A stretch of 64,000 bases of DNA from Flavobacterium reichenbachii (GCF_002217435.1 NZ_MUHF01000019.1:113767-177766), one strand, 5' to 3'. Numbered from the stretch's first letter, positions 1 to 9,497 are shown. A program made the numbers and translations. The notes: a model not told the origin generated them from the letters alone.

Positions 1-1021
1 TTTGAGAATATTGATCTCCTTTTTTTAAAACAGCATTTGGAAAATGACTGTGATTTGGAGCATCAGGAAAATTTTGAGTTTCAAAACAAATACCGCTTTG
101 AGCATTATAATCGGTATTTTCTTTTCCTTTTAAAGTATTAAAACAATTTCCTCCTACATAAATATGAACACTTGGCTGATCAGTATAAACATTCATTTGT
201 AAATTGTTTATTGAACTGATTAACCTTGCAGCCTCATTTTTAGAATTAACTACAAATGAATTATCAATCGGGAACGGACATTTTTTAGGTGTTCTAAAGT
301 CGAATTCATGATTGTTTAAATCGATAAAATTTCCGGTTGGAATATTATTTTGGTCAGTTTCCAGCATTTTATCCGATTCGATAAACATTTCCTGATTAGA
401 AACTGTAGAATCGTGACCGTTTAAATTAAAGTAGCTGTGATGCGTTAAATTGATCACGGTATCTTCTGTAGAAGTAGCTTTATATTCTAATTTTAATTCG
501 TTTTGCTCGGTTAAAGTATAGGTAAGATAAACGTGCATTTCTCCGGGAAAGTTCTGGTCTAAATCTTCACTTAATAATCCAAAAGTTATCGACGGATTTT
601 CTCCAGCCGTTAGATCAGTAACATTCCACACTTTTCTTCCAAAACCAAAATCACCGCCATGCAAAGTGTTTCCATTATTGTTTCCTAAAAGCTGAAAAGT
701 TTTATCGTTAAGAGTAAAAGCAGCATTATGAATTCTTCCTGCATAACGCCCGACAGTGGTTCCAAAATAAGGAGCACTCGGAAGGCTGTACGAATCTAAA
801 TAAGCCTGAAGATTATCAAAACCTAAAACAACATCAACAAATTTTCCATTATCTAATGGAACTTGCAAAGAAGTTACAGTTGCTCCATAATTAATAACCT
901 GAACTTTCATTCCGTTTTTATTAGTTAACTCAAAAGAATAAATTTCTTCTTTATCGGGCATTAAACCAAATAATTTCGAATTAGAACTGTTTTGAAAATG
1001 CGATATATGTTTTATTTCCAT
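1..1021 (-). CDS. galM: Aldose 1-epimerase (galactose mutarotase), 3' end cut by window edge
   Basis: Interconverts alpha and beta anomers of galactose and related aldoses. About 340 codons are read from an ATG at 1021 to the left edge. The family landmarks are present in order: a NTLHGG motif, HHSYFNL with the catalytic His, and a late CFETQNFPDAPN block carrying the catalytic Glu. Only the last few residues appear to be missing. No signal peptide is seen, so this is a cytoplasmic copy, unlike the lipoprotein paralogue at 9498. It is divergent from the GntR-type regulator at 1123 and probably under its control. Genes downstream on this strand lie outside the window. Confidence 0.93.
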   Translation of the reverse strand, partial: MEIKHISHFQNSSNSKLFGLMPDKEEIYSFELTNKNGMKVQVINYGATVTSLQVPLDNGKFVDVVLGFDNLQAYLDSYSLPSAPYFGTTVGRYAGRIHNAAFTLNDKTFQLLGNNNGNTLHGGDFGFGRKVWNVTDLTAGENPSITFGLLSEDLDQNFPGEMHVYLTYTLTEQNELKLEYKATSTEDTVINLTHHSYFNLNGHDSTVSNQEMFIESDKMLETDQNNIPTGNFIDLNNHEFDFRTPKKCPFPIDNSFVVNSKNEAARLISSINNLQMNVYTDQPSVHIYVGGNCFNTLKGKENTDYNAQSGICFETQNFPDAPNHSHFPNAVLKKGDQYSQ

Positions 1022-1074
1022 GCTATTATTGCCAAAAATGAAATCCAAAAATAGAAACATTTCTAATATTTGCA

Positions 1075-1091
1075 TACCAGTACCTACCAGT
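1075..1091. promoter_or_regulatory. Operator-like direct repeat in the galM/GntR divergent promoter
   Basis: TACCAGT occurs twice as a direct repeat separated by ACC (1075-1081 and 1085-1091) in the 100-bp space between the divergent galM and GntR-family genes. The position is right for autoregulation and control of galM. A loose -7-like TATCTTG lies just downstream at about 1097. Assignment to the regulator is inference. Confidence 0.45.
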
Positions 1092-1122
1092 TTTTGTATC
1101 TTGCCATAAAAATGAAATTTTT

Positions 1123-2121
1123 ATGAACGTAATTTCTGTACAAAACAATATTGGGCTTCCAAAATATAAGCAGATAATTCTTTCAATTGAGAAAGCAATC
1201 GAAGAAGAAAAATTAATAAAAGGCGATCAGCTTCCGTCGGTTAATAAAGTCTGTCTGGCATTTGATTTGTCGCGTGATACAGTGCTGCTTGCTTATGACG
1301 AACTAAAGAAAAGAGGTATAATTTATGCCATTCCTGGAAAAGGTTATTACGTTAAAAGCATTGAAATCAGTATAAAACAGAAGATTTTTTTACTTTTTGA
1401 TGAGCTGAATATTTTTAAAGAGGACATTTATAATTCCTTTCTAAAAAACATCGGAAAAAATGTTCAGGTCGATATTTTCTTTCATCATTTTAATGTTGAG
1501 GTTTTTAAAAAACTGGTAAATGACAGTAACGGAAATTATACAAAATATATAATTATGCCGACGAACTTAATCGATATAGCTGATTTGATAAAAACCCTAC
1601 CAGTAAATGATGTAATCATACTGGATCAGACCAATTCAGACTTAAAAAGGTATCCGGCAATTTATCAAAATCATCAAAAAGATATTTTTGAAGGATTGCT
1701 TAAAGGAAAATCCCGATTGAATAAATACAAAAAGCTGATTCTGATTTTTCCGGGATTTAGAGAACCAATCGGAATGAAATTAGGTTTTGAATTCTTCTGC
1801 GAAAAATATGATTTTGAACACGAAATTATCACAGAATTTACCAATAGGGAAATAACGCTTGGCGACTTGTATATTATTCCCAACGATCGAGATTTGGTTC
1901 GCGTGATAGAAAATGCAGCAAGTAAGAACTTAAAATTAGGAGCCGATTTTGGAATTATATCTTATAATGAAACACCGTTAAAAAAAATCGCGGCAAACGG
2001 CATTACAACTATTTCTACCCATTTTGAACTGATGGGAAAAATTCTTGCCGATATGGTTCGTAAGGGAACAAAAGAGCAGATCGAAAATAAATCATCACTC
2101 ACGATGAGAAATTCTCTTTAA
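1123..2121 (+). CDS. GntR-family regulator with LacI-type sugar-sensor domain
   Basis: Cytoplasmic transcription factor. Residues about 10-75 form a GntR winged helix-turn-helix (PKYKQIILSIEKAI, then KGDQLPSVNKV, then LSRDTVLLAYDEL and a GKGYYV wing). The remaining 250 residues resemble a periplasmic-binding/LacI-type effector domain, ending in a block like the LacI-family FGIISYNETPL. This GntR-plus-sensor architecture is common for sugar regulators in Bacteroidota. It is divergent from galM, so galactose or a related sugar is a plausible effector. That assignment is inference from context. The gene converges on the Nudix regulator at 2194 across a shared terminator. Confidence 0.85.
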   Translation: MNVISVQNNIGLPKYKQIILSIEKAIEEEKLIKGDQLPSVNKVCLAFDLSRDTVLLAYDELKKRGIIYAIPGKGYYVKSIEISIKQKIFLLFDELNIFKEDIYNSFLKNIGKNVQVDIFFHHFNVEVFKKLVNDSNGNYTKYIIMPTNLIDIADLIKTLPVNDVIILDQTNSDLKRYPAIYQNHQKDIFEGLLKGKSRLNKYKKLILIFPGFREPIGMKLGFEFFCEKYDFEHEIITEFTNREITLGDLYIIPNDRDLVRVIENAASKNLKLGADFGIISYNETPLKKIAANGITTISTHFELMGKILADMVRKGTKEQIENKSSLTMRNSL

Positions 2122-2138
2122 GATTATATCTAAAAAAT

Positions 2139-2169
2139 AAGCCCCGAAAAGTATACTTTTTCAGGGCTT
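2139..2169. terminator. Bidirectional terminator between convergent regulator genes
   Basis: Inverted repeat AAGCCC...GGGCTT with an inner GAAAAGTA/TACTTTTTC extension. It lies in the 72-bp gap between the convergent GntR and Nudix-type regulator genes. Confidence 0.65.
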
Positions 2170-2193
2170 GCAAGTCTTATTATTATCGAAAAA

Positions 2194-2883
2194 TTATAGA
2201 TTTAAAACAAAATCGTTAAGTAATTTTTCTTCGTATTTTTCTTTATTAAAAGTATAGAGATAAGATCCTTTTCGAGAAGACTGCATGTCTTTTTCTTCTA
2301 ATTTATTTAGAATCTCCAAAGAATTAATCTTACTTATAAAATTTCGTTTGTCGAGTTCTTTGCTTAAAATTGCTTCATACAATTCTAATAATTGGCGCAT
2401 TGTAAATTTTTCTGGCAGTAATTCAAAACCAATTGGTTTTATAGACGTTCTGTAGCGAAGTCTTCTAATCGCGTGATGCACCATTTCGTTATGGTCAAAA
2501 ATAAGCTTTGGCATTTCGTTTATGCTAAACCATTCAGCGTGATAATTCTGAATCATTTCGGCATTGTGGTTTTCAATATTAATCAATGCATAATAAGAAA
2601 CCGAAATAGTTCTTTCTACCGGATCACGATCAATTTCGCTGTAAGCATATAACTGCTCCATATAAATGTCGTTTAAACCTGTATAAGTATTTAGAATTCT
2701 AATAGCAGCATCATCAAGAACTTCGTCTCGTTTTAAAAAACCTCCAATCAAAGACCATTTTCCTTTTTCCGGTTCAAAATCTCTTTTGATTAGAAGTATT
2801 TTCAGACCTTCATTGTCGAATCCAAAAATGATGCAATCTACCGCTAATAAGACCTTATCGGCAGAGCTATAAGTGTTTAGCAT
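2194..2883 (-). CDS. araR: Nudix-domain transcriptional regulator, AraR type
   Basis: Belongs to the NrtR-like regulators in which a Nudix fold acts as a ligand sensor and a C-terminal winged helix binds DNA. Bacteroidota have a described member, AraR, that controls L-arabinose genes. Residues 10-140 are the Nudix fold; the C-terminal 80 residues (from KFTMRQLLELYEAIL) are the winged helix. The Nudix box starts correctly (GGFLKRDE) but the catalytic REUxEE stretch reads RILNTY, so hydrolase activity is probably lost. I start at the ATG at 2883 because family members begin just before the VDCIIFGFD strand. An in-frame ATG at 2970 would add 29 residues overlapping the operator. Confidence 0.85.
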   Translation of the reverse strand: MLNTYSSADKVLLAVDCIIFGFDNEGLKILLIKRDFEPEKGKWSLIGGFLKRDEVLDDAAIRILNTYTGLNDIYMEQLYAYSEIDRDPVERTISVSYYALINIENHNAEMIQNYHAEWFSINEMPKLIFDHNEMVHHAIRRLRYRTSIKPIGFELLPEKFTMRQLLELYEAILSKELDKRNFISKINSLEILNKLEEKDMQSSRKGSYLYTFNKEKYEEKLLNDFVLNL

Positions 2884-2937
2884 ATTCAATATTTTATGTG
2901 TAAATATATAAACTTCCTGAGAGGTTTCATAATTTAT

Positions 2938-2956
2938 TAATGTAGTTTTTACACTT
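2938..2956. promoter_or_regulatory. Putative AraR operator upstream of araR
   Basis: TAATGT-N7-ACACTT followed by AT, a variant of the site before abf and araB. It overlaps a perfect 10-bp inverted repeat with a 4-bp centre (AGTTTTTACA at 2944-2953, TGTAAAAACT at 2958-2967). Position suggests autoregulation. Confidence 0.5.
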
Positions 2957-3333
2957 ATGTAAAAACTCATTAAATCTAAATCCTTATTAATTGATTTTTA
3001 ATTGGTAAAAGCATAAGTTTTAGAACAATCTTTTTCAATTTCATATCAAATTCAGAGGTCAAAGGTAGGAACAATTTTAAAAGAGAATTAATCTTAGAGT
3101 TATTATTTCACATTAGAAATTTAAAAAATCCAGATACATGTTATAAATCGTGCGGTTTTCAAATTTTTTTGTCAAATTTTTTAGACTCGCAGCTTTTTTC
3201 TTTAATAATCAAATCCTTTATTAAGCCTTTATTACAGCCGATTTTTTAATCTTAAATTATGAAATTTGTTTTTTGCAACCAGTTGTTCTAAGATTTTTAT
3301 TTTTTTATCCGGCTTTTTTTTGTTTAAATTTAC

Positions 3334-3352
3334 AAATGTTAATCAAACACTT
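3334..3352. promoter_or_regulatory. Putative AraR operator upstream of the arabinofuranosidase gene
   Basis: AAATGT-N7-ACACTT followed by AT, one base from the perfect inverted repeat found before araB. It sits about 80 bp before the GH51 gene. The rest of the 547-bp gap from the araR start to this gene holds no credible ORF. Confidence 0.5.
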
Positions 3353-3430
3353 ATTAAACTATAAAACCACAAAGATTAGAAAATATTCGATCTATATATT
3401 TTTCTATCATCCAAAAACAAAAACCAAATT

Positions 3431-4975
3431 ATGAAAAAAGCATTCTTATTATTGTTTGTTATATTTTCTGTTCAAACAATTTGTGCGCAAAAAGAACCCG
3501 TAATCATTTCAATAAAAAATGATGCATCGGCGCCGGTAATTAATAAAAATATTTACGGCCATTTTGCCGAGCATTTGGGGCGTTGTATTTACGGTGGATT
3601 TTTTGTGGGAGATACTTCAAAAATACCCAATACAAACGGAGTTCGAAATGATATTATTAAAGCCTTAAAAGAGCTCAAAATTCCAAACTTAAGATGGCCG
3701 GGCGGTTGTTTTGCAGACACCTATCATTGGAAAGACGGAATTGGACCAAAAGAGCAAAGACCAACAATTGTAAACCAATGGTGGGGAGGTGTAACAGAAG
3801 ATAACAGTTTTGGCACACATGATTTTTTAAATCTCTGTGAAGTGCTTGGAGCAGAACCTTATTTGTCTGGAAATGTAGGAAGCGGTACTGTTCAGGAATT
3901 TGCAGATTGGATTCAGTATGCCAATTTTGGAGGTAAAAGTCCGATGAGCGATCTGCGTAAAAAAAATGGAAGAACAGAACCATGGAAAGTAAAATATTGG
4001 GGAATCGGAAACGAAGCCTGGGGTTGCGGCGGTAATATGACAGCAGAATATTATGCAGGAGAATATCGAAAATTTGCCACGTTTATGGCCGACTGGAATA
4101 ATAGCGGCGGTATAAACCGCATTGCATCTGGAGCCAACAGCAGCGATTATAATTGGACCGAAGTTTTAATGAAAAATATTCCTTTAAATATGCTTGGCGG
4201 TGTTGGTGTGCATCATTATTCTGTAATTGACTGGAATAAAAAAGGAGATGCCGTTAATTTTTCTGAAGAACAATATTTTAAAACTATGCAGCAGGCTCTA
4301 AAAATGGAAGAATTAGTAACCAAACATGCTGCGGTTATGGATAAATATGATCCTGAGAAAAAAGTAGCTATGGTTGTAGACGAATGGGGCGGATGGTATG
4401 ATGTAGAAAAAGGAACAAATTCTGGATTTTTGTATCAGCAAAATACCATTAGAGATGCGGTTTTAGCCGGTGCTACGCTCAATATTTTCAACAACCACGC
4501 CGATAGAGTAAGAATGGCAAATTTAGCGCAGTGTGTAAATGTGCTGCAAGCCGTAATTCTGACGGATAAAACAAAAATGATTTTAACACCAACGTATCAT
4601 GTCATGCAAATGTACAACGTACATCAGGATGCAAAACTGCTGCCTTTAAGTTTTAATTCGCCCTTATATACTTTAAAAGACCAAACGATTCCGGCAGTTT
4701 CGGCTTCGGCTTCAAAAGATAAAAACGGTGCAGTTCATATTTCGTTAGTAAATATTGATGCCGTAAATAAACACAAAATCGAAATTGATGTTAAAGATTT
4801 AACTAGTAAAAATTTTACAGCAAGTATACTGACAGCTTCAAAACTGCAGGATCATAATTCTTTCGAAAATCCTAATAAAATTGTTCCTGTTGCTTTTAAA
4901 GGATTTGAAAATAAAAAAGGAAAGCTGGAAATAATAATCCCGCCTTTTTCGGTACTGGTTTTAGAGGGAAAATAA
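3431..4975 (+). CDS. Secreted alpha-L-arabinofuranosidase, GH51
   Basis: Releases terminal alpha-L-arabinofuranose from arabinoxylan, arabinan and similar polymers by a retaining mechanism. 514 aa, the usual GH51 length. An N-terminal signal peptide ends near residue 19-20 (CAQ), placing the enzyme outside the cytoplasm. The catalytic pair is visible: acid/base E195 in GIGNEAWGCGG and nucleophile E318 in VVDEWGGWYDV. LRWPGGCFADTYHWKDGIG is the characteristic GH51 early block. The C-terminal 130 residues form the expected beta-sandwich. It precedes araBDA and shares its operator motif, so it probably feeds arabinose to that pathway. Confidence 0.95.
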   Translation: MKKAFLLLFVIFSVQTICAQKEPVIISIKNDASAPVINKNIYGHFAEHLGRCIYGGFFVGDTSKIPNTNGVRNDIIKALKELKIPNLRWPGGCFADTYHWKDGIGPKEQRPTIVNQWWGGVTEDNSFGTHDFLNLCEVLGAEPYLSGNVGSGTVQEFADWIQYANFGGKSPMSDLRKKNGRTEPWKVKYWGIGNEAWGCGGNMTAEYYAGEYRKFATFMADWNNSGGINRIASGANSSDYNWTEVLMKNIPLNMLGGVGVHHYSVIDWNKKGDAVNFSEEQYFKTMQQALKMEELVTKHAAVMDKYDPEKKVAMVVDEWGGWYDVEKGTNSGFLYQQNTIRDAVLAGATLNIFNNHADRVRMANLAQCVNVLQAVILTDKTKMILTPTYHVMQMYNVHQDAKLLPLSFNSPLYTLKDQTIPAVSASASKDKNGAVHISLVNIDAVNKHKIEIDVKDLTSKNFTASILTASKLQDHNSFENPNKIVPVAFKGFENKKGKLEIIIPPFSVLVLEGK

Positions 4976-5137
4976 TTCAGAGGAATCTAAAAAATTTATA
5001 TTAAAAGCGATGGTTTTTATTTTAAACATGAAATAATCGCAGCGTTATAAATGTATTATTAACATTTGTTTTTTGTTTAAAGGCTAAAATGCTGTTTTAA
5101 TGCATTTATGGTAAAAATTAATTACGCAGTTTTTGTT

Positions 5138-5156
5138 AAGTGTTTTTTATACACTT
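5138..5156. promoter_or_regulatory. Putative AraR operator upstream of araB
   Basis: AAGTGT-N7-ACACTT is a perfect 6-bp inverted repeat. It ends 16 bp before the -7 element at 5173, so a bound repressor would cover the -33 region. Confidence 0.6.
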
Positions 5157-5172
5157 ATAAATTAATTATATC

Positions 5173-5180
5173 TATATTTG
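5173..5180 (+). promoter_or_regulatory. araBDA promoter -7 element
   Basis: TATATTTG matches the Bacteroidota consensus TAnnTTTG, 25 bp before the araB ATG and immediately downstream of the putative AraR operator. Confidence 0.65.
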
Positions 5181-5205
5181 TCAATATTTTAAAAATAAAA
5201 TTAGA

Positions 5206-6897
5206 ATGAAAAATTATGTAATAGGATTAGACTACGGAACAGATTCTGTTCGCGCGGTGCTGATTGATACTGAAAATGGACAGGAGCTGGCATCGAATGT
5301 TTCTCATTACAAAAGATGGAAAAACAAACAATATTGTGACGCGTCTATAAATCAGTTTCGCCAGCATCCTTTAGATCATATCGAAGGATTAGAAATCACG
5401 ATTCAAACTGTTATAAAAGAAAGTAAAGTTGATCCTTCATTAGTAAAAGGAATCTGTATAGATACAACCGGATCTTCGCCGGTTCCGGTTACAAAAGAAG
5501 GAATTCCATTGGCTTTGACAAAAGGTTTTGAGGAAAACCCAAATGCCATGATGGTTTTGTGGAAAGATCATACTTCTATAAATGAAGCAAACGAAATTAA
5601 TGAACTGGCCGTAAGCTGGGGCGGAGAAAATGTAACAAAATATGTAGGCGGAATTTACTCATCAGAATGGTTTTGGGCAAAAATCCTTCACATTGCCAGA
5701 GAAGATGAAGCAGTTAGAAATGCTGCACATACCTGGATGGAACACTGCGATTTAATGACGTATTTATTAATTGAAAATAAAGATTTAAAAACCTTTAAAA
5801 GAAGCCGCTGCGCCGCAGGACACAAAGCCATGTGGCACGCAGACTGGAACGGACTTCCGCCAGTTGAATTTTTAGAAAAACTACATCCGTATTTAGCACA
5901 GCTTCGCGGAAATCTATACGATGAAACCTATACATCTGATTTATCAGCAGGAAATTTAAGCAAAGAATGGGCAGACCGTTTGGGACTTTCAACAGAAACA
6001 GTTGTGGCTGTTGGAACTTTTGATGCGCATTCTGGAGCAGTTGGAGCTAAAATTGGAGAAAATACTTTAGTCCGTGTTATGGGAACATCAACCTGTGATA
6101 TTCTAGTTGGTTCTTATGATGAAGTAGGAACAAAAACCGTTCGCGGAATCTGCGGACAAGTTGATGGTTCCGTTATTCCGGGCTTTATTGGTTTAGAAGC
6201 AGGGCAATCTGCTTTTGGCGATTTACTGGCTTGGTACAAAGAATTATTAATGTGGCCAACGGAACACTTATTAGGTTCTTCTTCAATTTTAAACGAAGCT
6301 CAAAAAGAACAATTAAGAGAAGAATTCAGCGATAAATTAATTGTAGAATTGACAAAAGAAGCAGCCAAAATTCCGGTTTCAGAAAGTCTTCCAATTGCTT
6401 TGGACTGGATCAACGGGCGACGAACTCCAGATGCAAATCAGGAATTAAAAAGTGCGATTTCGAATCTTTCTTTAGGAACAAAAGCGCCTCATATTTTTAA
6501 AGCTTTAGTTAATGCAATTTGTTTTGGAGCGAAGAAAATCGTAGATCGTTTTGAAGAAGAAGGTGTAAAAATCGACAGCGTTATCGGAATTGGCGGTGTT
6601 GCCCGTAAATCTCCTTTTATCATGCAGACATTGGCCAATGTTCTAAACAAGCCAATTAAAATTGCAGCTTCAGACCAAACTCCAGCTTTGGGAGCAGCAA
6701 TTTACGCCGCCGTTGCAGCCGGAATTTACCCTAACGTAATCGAAGCAAGTCAAAAAATTGGAAGTGATTTTGACGGAGAATATTTTCCTCAATTAGATAA
6801 AGTAGCTGCGTATAACAAACTGCTTGTTGCTTACGATCAATTAAGCGCTTACGAAGATCCAAACATTAAAACAGCACAGCATGAGCTCTCTTTATAA
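5206..6897 (+). CDS. araB: L-ribulokinase
   Basis: Phosphorylates L-ribulose to L-ribulose 5-phosphate with ATP in the cytoplasm. 563 aa, typical for AraB. It is an FGGY kinase: the N-terminal IGLDYGTDSVRAVLID phosphate-binding strand, a GTSTCDI block in the second lobe, and GGVARKSPFIMQTLANVL with GAAIYAA near the C-terminus. It opens the araB-araD-araA block behind a clear promoter and operator. The 3' end overlaps araD by 17 nt, indicating co-transcription and probable translational coupling. Confidence 0.97.
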   Translation: MKNYVIGLDYGTDSVRAVLIDTENGQELASNVSHYKRWKNKQYCDASINQFRQHPLDHIEGLEITIQTVIKESKVDPSLVKGICIDTTGSSPVPVTKEGIPLALTKGFEENPNAMMVLWKDHTSINEANEINELAVSWGGENVTKYVGGIYSSEWFWAKILHIAREDEAVRNAAHTWMEHCDLMTYLLIENKDLKTFKRSRCAAGHKAMWHADWNGLPPVEFLEKLHPYLAQLRGNLYDETYTSDLSAGNLSKEWADRLGLSTETVVAVGTFDAHSGAVGAKIGENTLVRVMGTSTCDILVGSYDEVGTKTVRGICGQVDGSVIPGFIGLEAGQSAFGDLLAWYKELLMWPTEHLLGSSSILNEAQKEQLREEFSDKLIVELTKEAAKIPVSESLPIALDWINGRRTPDANQELKSAISNLSLGTKAPHIFKALVNAICFGAKKIVDRFEEEGVKIDSVIGIGGVARKSPFIMQTLANVLNKPIKIAASDQTPALGAAIYAAVAAGIYPNVIEASQKIGSDFDGEYFPQLDKVAAYNKLLVAYDQLSAYEDPNIKTAQHELSL

Positions 6898-7582
6898 AGA
6901 TTTAAAACAAGAATGTTACGAAGCCAATATGCAGTTGAATGCACTGAATTTGGTTGTCTATACTTTCGGAAACGTAAGTGCCGTTGATAGAAAAAATGGT
7001 GTTTTTGCCATTAAACCAAGCGGTGTTCCGTATGAAGATTTAAAACCAGAAGATATGGTTATTGTCGATTTTGATAATAATATTATCGAAGGAACAATGC
7101 GTCCGTCATCAGACACAAAAACGCATGCTTACTTATATAAAAACTGGCCAAATATTGGTGGTGTTGCACATACACACGCCACTTATTCTGTGGCTTGGGC
7201 GCAATCACAGCAAGATATTCCGATTTTTGGAACCACACATGCCGATCACTTAACAGCTGATATTCCGTGCGCGCCGCCAATGGCAGATGCATTGATTGAA
7301 GGAAACTACGAACACAATACCGGAATTCAGATTCTAGATTGTTTCAAAGAAAAAAATCTTTCATACGAAGAAGTAGAAATGATTTTGATCGGAAATCACG
7401 GTCCGTTTGCCTGGGGAAAAAACGCTGCAAAAGCGGTTTACAACAGTAAAGTTCTAGAAGTTGTGGCAGAAATGGCATACCTGACTTTGCAAATAAATCC
7501 AAATGCACCAAGATTAAAAGACTCATTAATTAAGAAACATTACAACCGTAAACACGGAAAAGATTCGTATTACGGACAATAA
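6881..7582 (+). CDS. araD: L-ribulose-5-phosphate 4-epimerase
   Basis: Zinc-dependent class II aldolase-fold enzyme converting L-ribulose 5-phosphate to D-xylulose 5-phosphate, the last step of the arabinose route. 233 aa, full length. Metal ligands H97 and H99 (in AHTHATY) and H173 (GNHGPF) align with E. coli H95, H97 and H171, and D78 matches the catalytic Asp. The start overlaps the end of araB by 17 nt. It is followed by araA after 137 bp. Confidence 0.97.
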   Translation: MSSLYKDLKQECYEANMQLNALNLVVYTFGNVSAVDRKNGVFAIKPSGVPYEDLKPEDMVIVDFDNNIIEGTMRPSSDTKTHAYLYKNWPNIGGVAHTHATYSVAWAQSQQDIPIFGTTHADHLTADIPCAPPMADALIEGNYEHNTGIQILDCFKEKNLSYEEVEMILIGNHGPFAWGKNAAKAVYNSKVLEVVAEMAYLTLQINPNAPRLKDSLIKKHYNRKHGKDSYYGQ

Positions 7583-7719
7583 TGATTTTAGATTTTAGAA
7601 TGTAGATTTTAGATTAAAGAAAATAGAATAAAGAACAAAGAGAAAAGATTTTCGTTAATAGTGAATTTTTAGATAAAGAAAAACGATTTGACGATTAAAC
7701 AAATAAACGATTAAACAAA

Positions 7720-9228
7720 ATGATAGATATATCTCAAAAAGAAGTATGGTTTGTAGTAGGAAGCCAAGAATTATACGGTGAAGAAACATTAAGAAAAGTA
7801 GCGGAGCATTCGCAAATAATTGCAAAAGGATTGGACGCTTCATCGAGTATTCCGGTAAAAGTAGTTTATAAAGATGTGGTAAAATCTCCATCTCAAATAT
7901 TAGACGTTTGTTTAGCAGCAAATTCGGCTAAAAACTGTATCGGAATTATTGCGTGGATGCATACTTTTTCGCCGGCAAAAATGTGGATTGGCGGTTTGAG
8001 TATTTTGAAAAAACCATTATGTCATTTGCATACACAATACAATGCTGAAATTCCGTGGGGATCTATCGATATGGATTTCATGAACCTGAATCAATCAGCA
8101 CACGGAGATCGTGAATTCGGTTTCATCATGTCAAGAATGCGTAAAAAACGTAAAGTTGTAGTTGGACACTGGGAAGACGAAAGAGTTCAGAAAAAATTAG
8201 GAATCTGGTCAAGAGTCGTTTTAGGCTGGGATGAACTTCAAAATCTAAAAGTAGCTCGTATTGGAGACAATATGCGTGAAGTTGCCGTTACAGAAGGTGA
8301 TAAAGTAGAAGCTCAAATTCGTTTCGGCGTTTCTGTAAACGGATATGATTCTTCTGATGTTACAAAATATATTGAGAAAGTAACAGACAAAGAACTAAAC
8401 GATTTATTAGCCGTTTACGAAGCATCTTATACTTTAACCGATTCTTTAAAAGAAGGCGGAGCGCAAAGAAGTTCTTTAGCGGAAGCGGCAAAAATTGAAT
8501 TAGGATTAAGAGCTTTCCTTGAAGAAGGAGGATTTGGCGCTTTTACAGATACATTTGAAAATCTTGGCGTTTGGAAACAATTACCGGGAATTGCAACACA
8601 AAGATTAATGGCCGATGGTTATGGTTTTGGTGGAGAAGGAGACTGGAAAACAGCTGCAATGGTAAGAGCTTTAAAAGTAATGAATATTGGTTTGGAAGGC
8701 GGAACATCTTTCATGGAAGATTACACTTACCACTTTACACCGCAAAAATCATACGTTTTAGGATCGCACATGTTAGAAATCTGTCCATCTATCGCTGACG
8801 GAAAACCTTCTTGCGAAGTGCATCCTTTAGGAATTGGCGGAAAAGAAGATCCAGCTCGTTTGGTGTTCAATTCGCCAGCCGGAGATGCAATCAATGTTTC
8901 TTTGGTAGATATGGGAACTCGTTTCCGTTTAATTGTTAACGAAGTTGAGGCGATAAAACCAATGGCAGAATTACCAAAATTACCAGTTGCCAGAGTTTTA
9001 TGGGATTGTAAGCCAAACTTGGATATTGCAGCAACAGCTTGGATTCTAGCTGGAGGAGCGCATCATACGGTTTACAGCCAATCTCTAACAACAGAATATA
9101 TGGAAGACTTCGCAGATATTGCTGGAATCGAATTATTGGTTATTGATGAGAAAACGACAGTAAGAGACTTTAAAGATAAGATCAACGCTAACGAAGCATA
9201 TTATCATTTGTTTCAACACGGATTGTAA
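7720..9228 (+). CDS. araA: L-arabinose isomerase
   Basis: Converts L-arabinose to L-ribulose, the first committed step, using a divalent metal such as Mn2+. 502 aa, the usual AraA length. Recognised from EVWFVVGSQELYGEE at the N-terminus, the LGGEGDWKTA-type block (GFGGEGDWKTAAMVRALKVM) and the GGTSFMEDYTYHF and LEICPSI regions that carry active-site Glu residues. HHTVYSQ near the end provides the late His. No promoter motif was found in the 137-bp space after araD, consistent with one operon. Confidence 0.97.
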   Translation: MIDISQKEVWFVVGSQELYGEETLRKVAEHSQIIAKGLDASSSIPVKVVYKDVVKSPSQILDVCLAANSAKNCIGIIAWMHTFSPAKMWIGGLSILKKPLCHLHTQYNAEIPWGSIDMDFMNLNQSAHGDREFGFIMSRMRKKRKVVVGHWEDERVQKKLGIWSRVVLGWDELQNLKVARIGDNMREVAVTEGDKVEAQIRFGVSVNGYDSSDVTKYIEKVTDKELNDLLAVYEASYTLTDSLKEGGAQRSSLAEAAKIELGLRAFLEEGGFGAFTDTFENLGVWKQLPGIATQRLMADGYGFGGEGDWKTAAMVRALKVMNIGLEGGTSFMEDYTYHFTPQKSYVLGSHMLEICPSIADGKPSCEVHPLGIGGKEDPARLVFNSPAGDAINVSLVDMGTRFRLIVNEVEAIKPMAELPKLPVARVLWDCKPNLDIAATAWILAGGAHHTVYSQSLTTEYMEDFADIAGIELLVIDEKTTVRDFKDKINANEAYYHLFQHGL

Positions 9229-9315
9229 TTAAAGGTGCAAAGGTTCAAAGAAGCAGAGGTTCAATTTTTTTTGCTACTTTTAACTTTGTTGAGTAAATAA
9301 TATGTAAAATTTACA

Positions 9316-9429
9316 ACGCAGATAAAACGGATTTGCTGTCGCAAAAACGCAGATAAAAATAGATTTATAGAATCTAAAAAATCTGTGTAAATCAGCGTAT
9401 TCGTGATAACGAATCTGTTTTATCCGCGT
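9316..9429. repeat. Degenerate intergenic inverted repeat after araA
   Basis: 18-bp arms (9316-9333 and 9412-9429) match with two mismatches: ACGCRGATAAAACRGATT against its reverse complement. It lies in the araA-epimerase gap. The same kind of element recurs at 10767 and 44760. It could form a long hairpin in the transcript. Confidence 0.6.
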
Positions 9430-9497
9430 CAAAATATTACATTGTTAAATTATGCCCAACGATTATCTAACCACTTACAAAAAATAAAATATCAATT

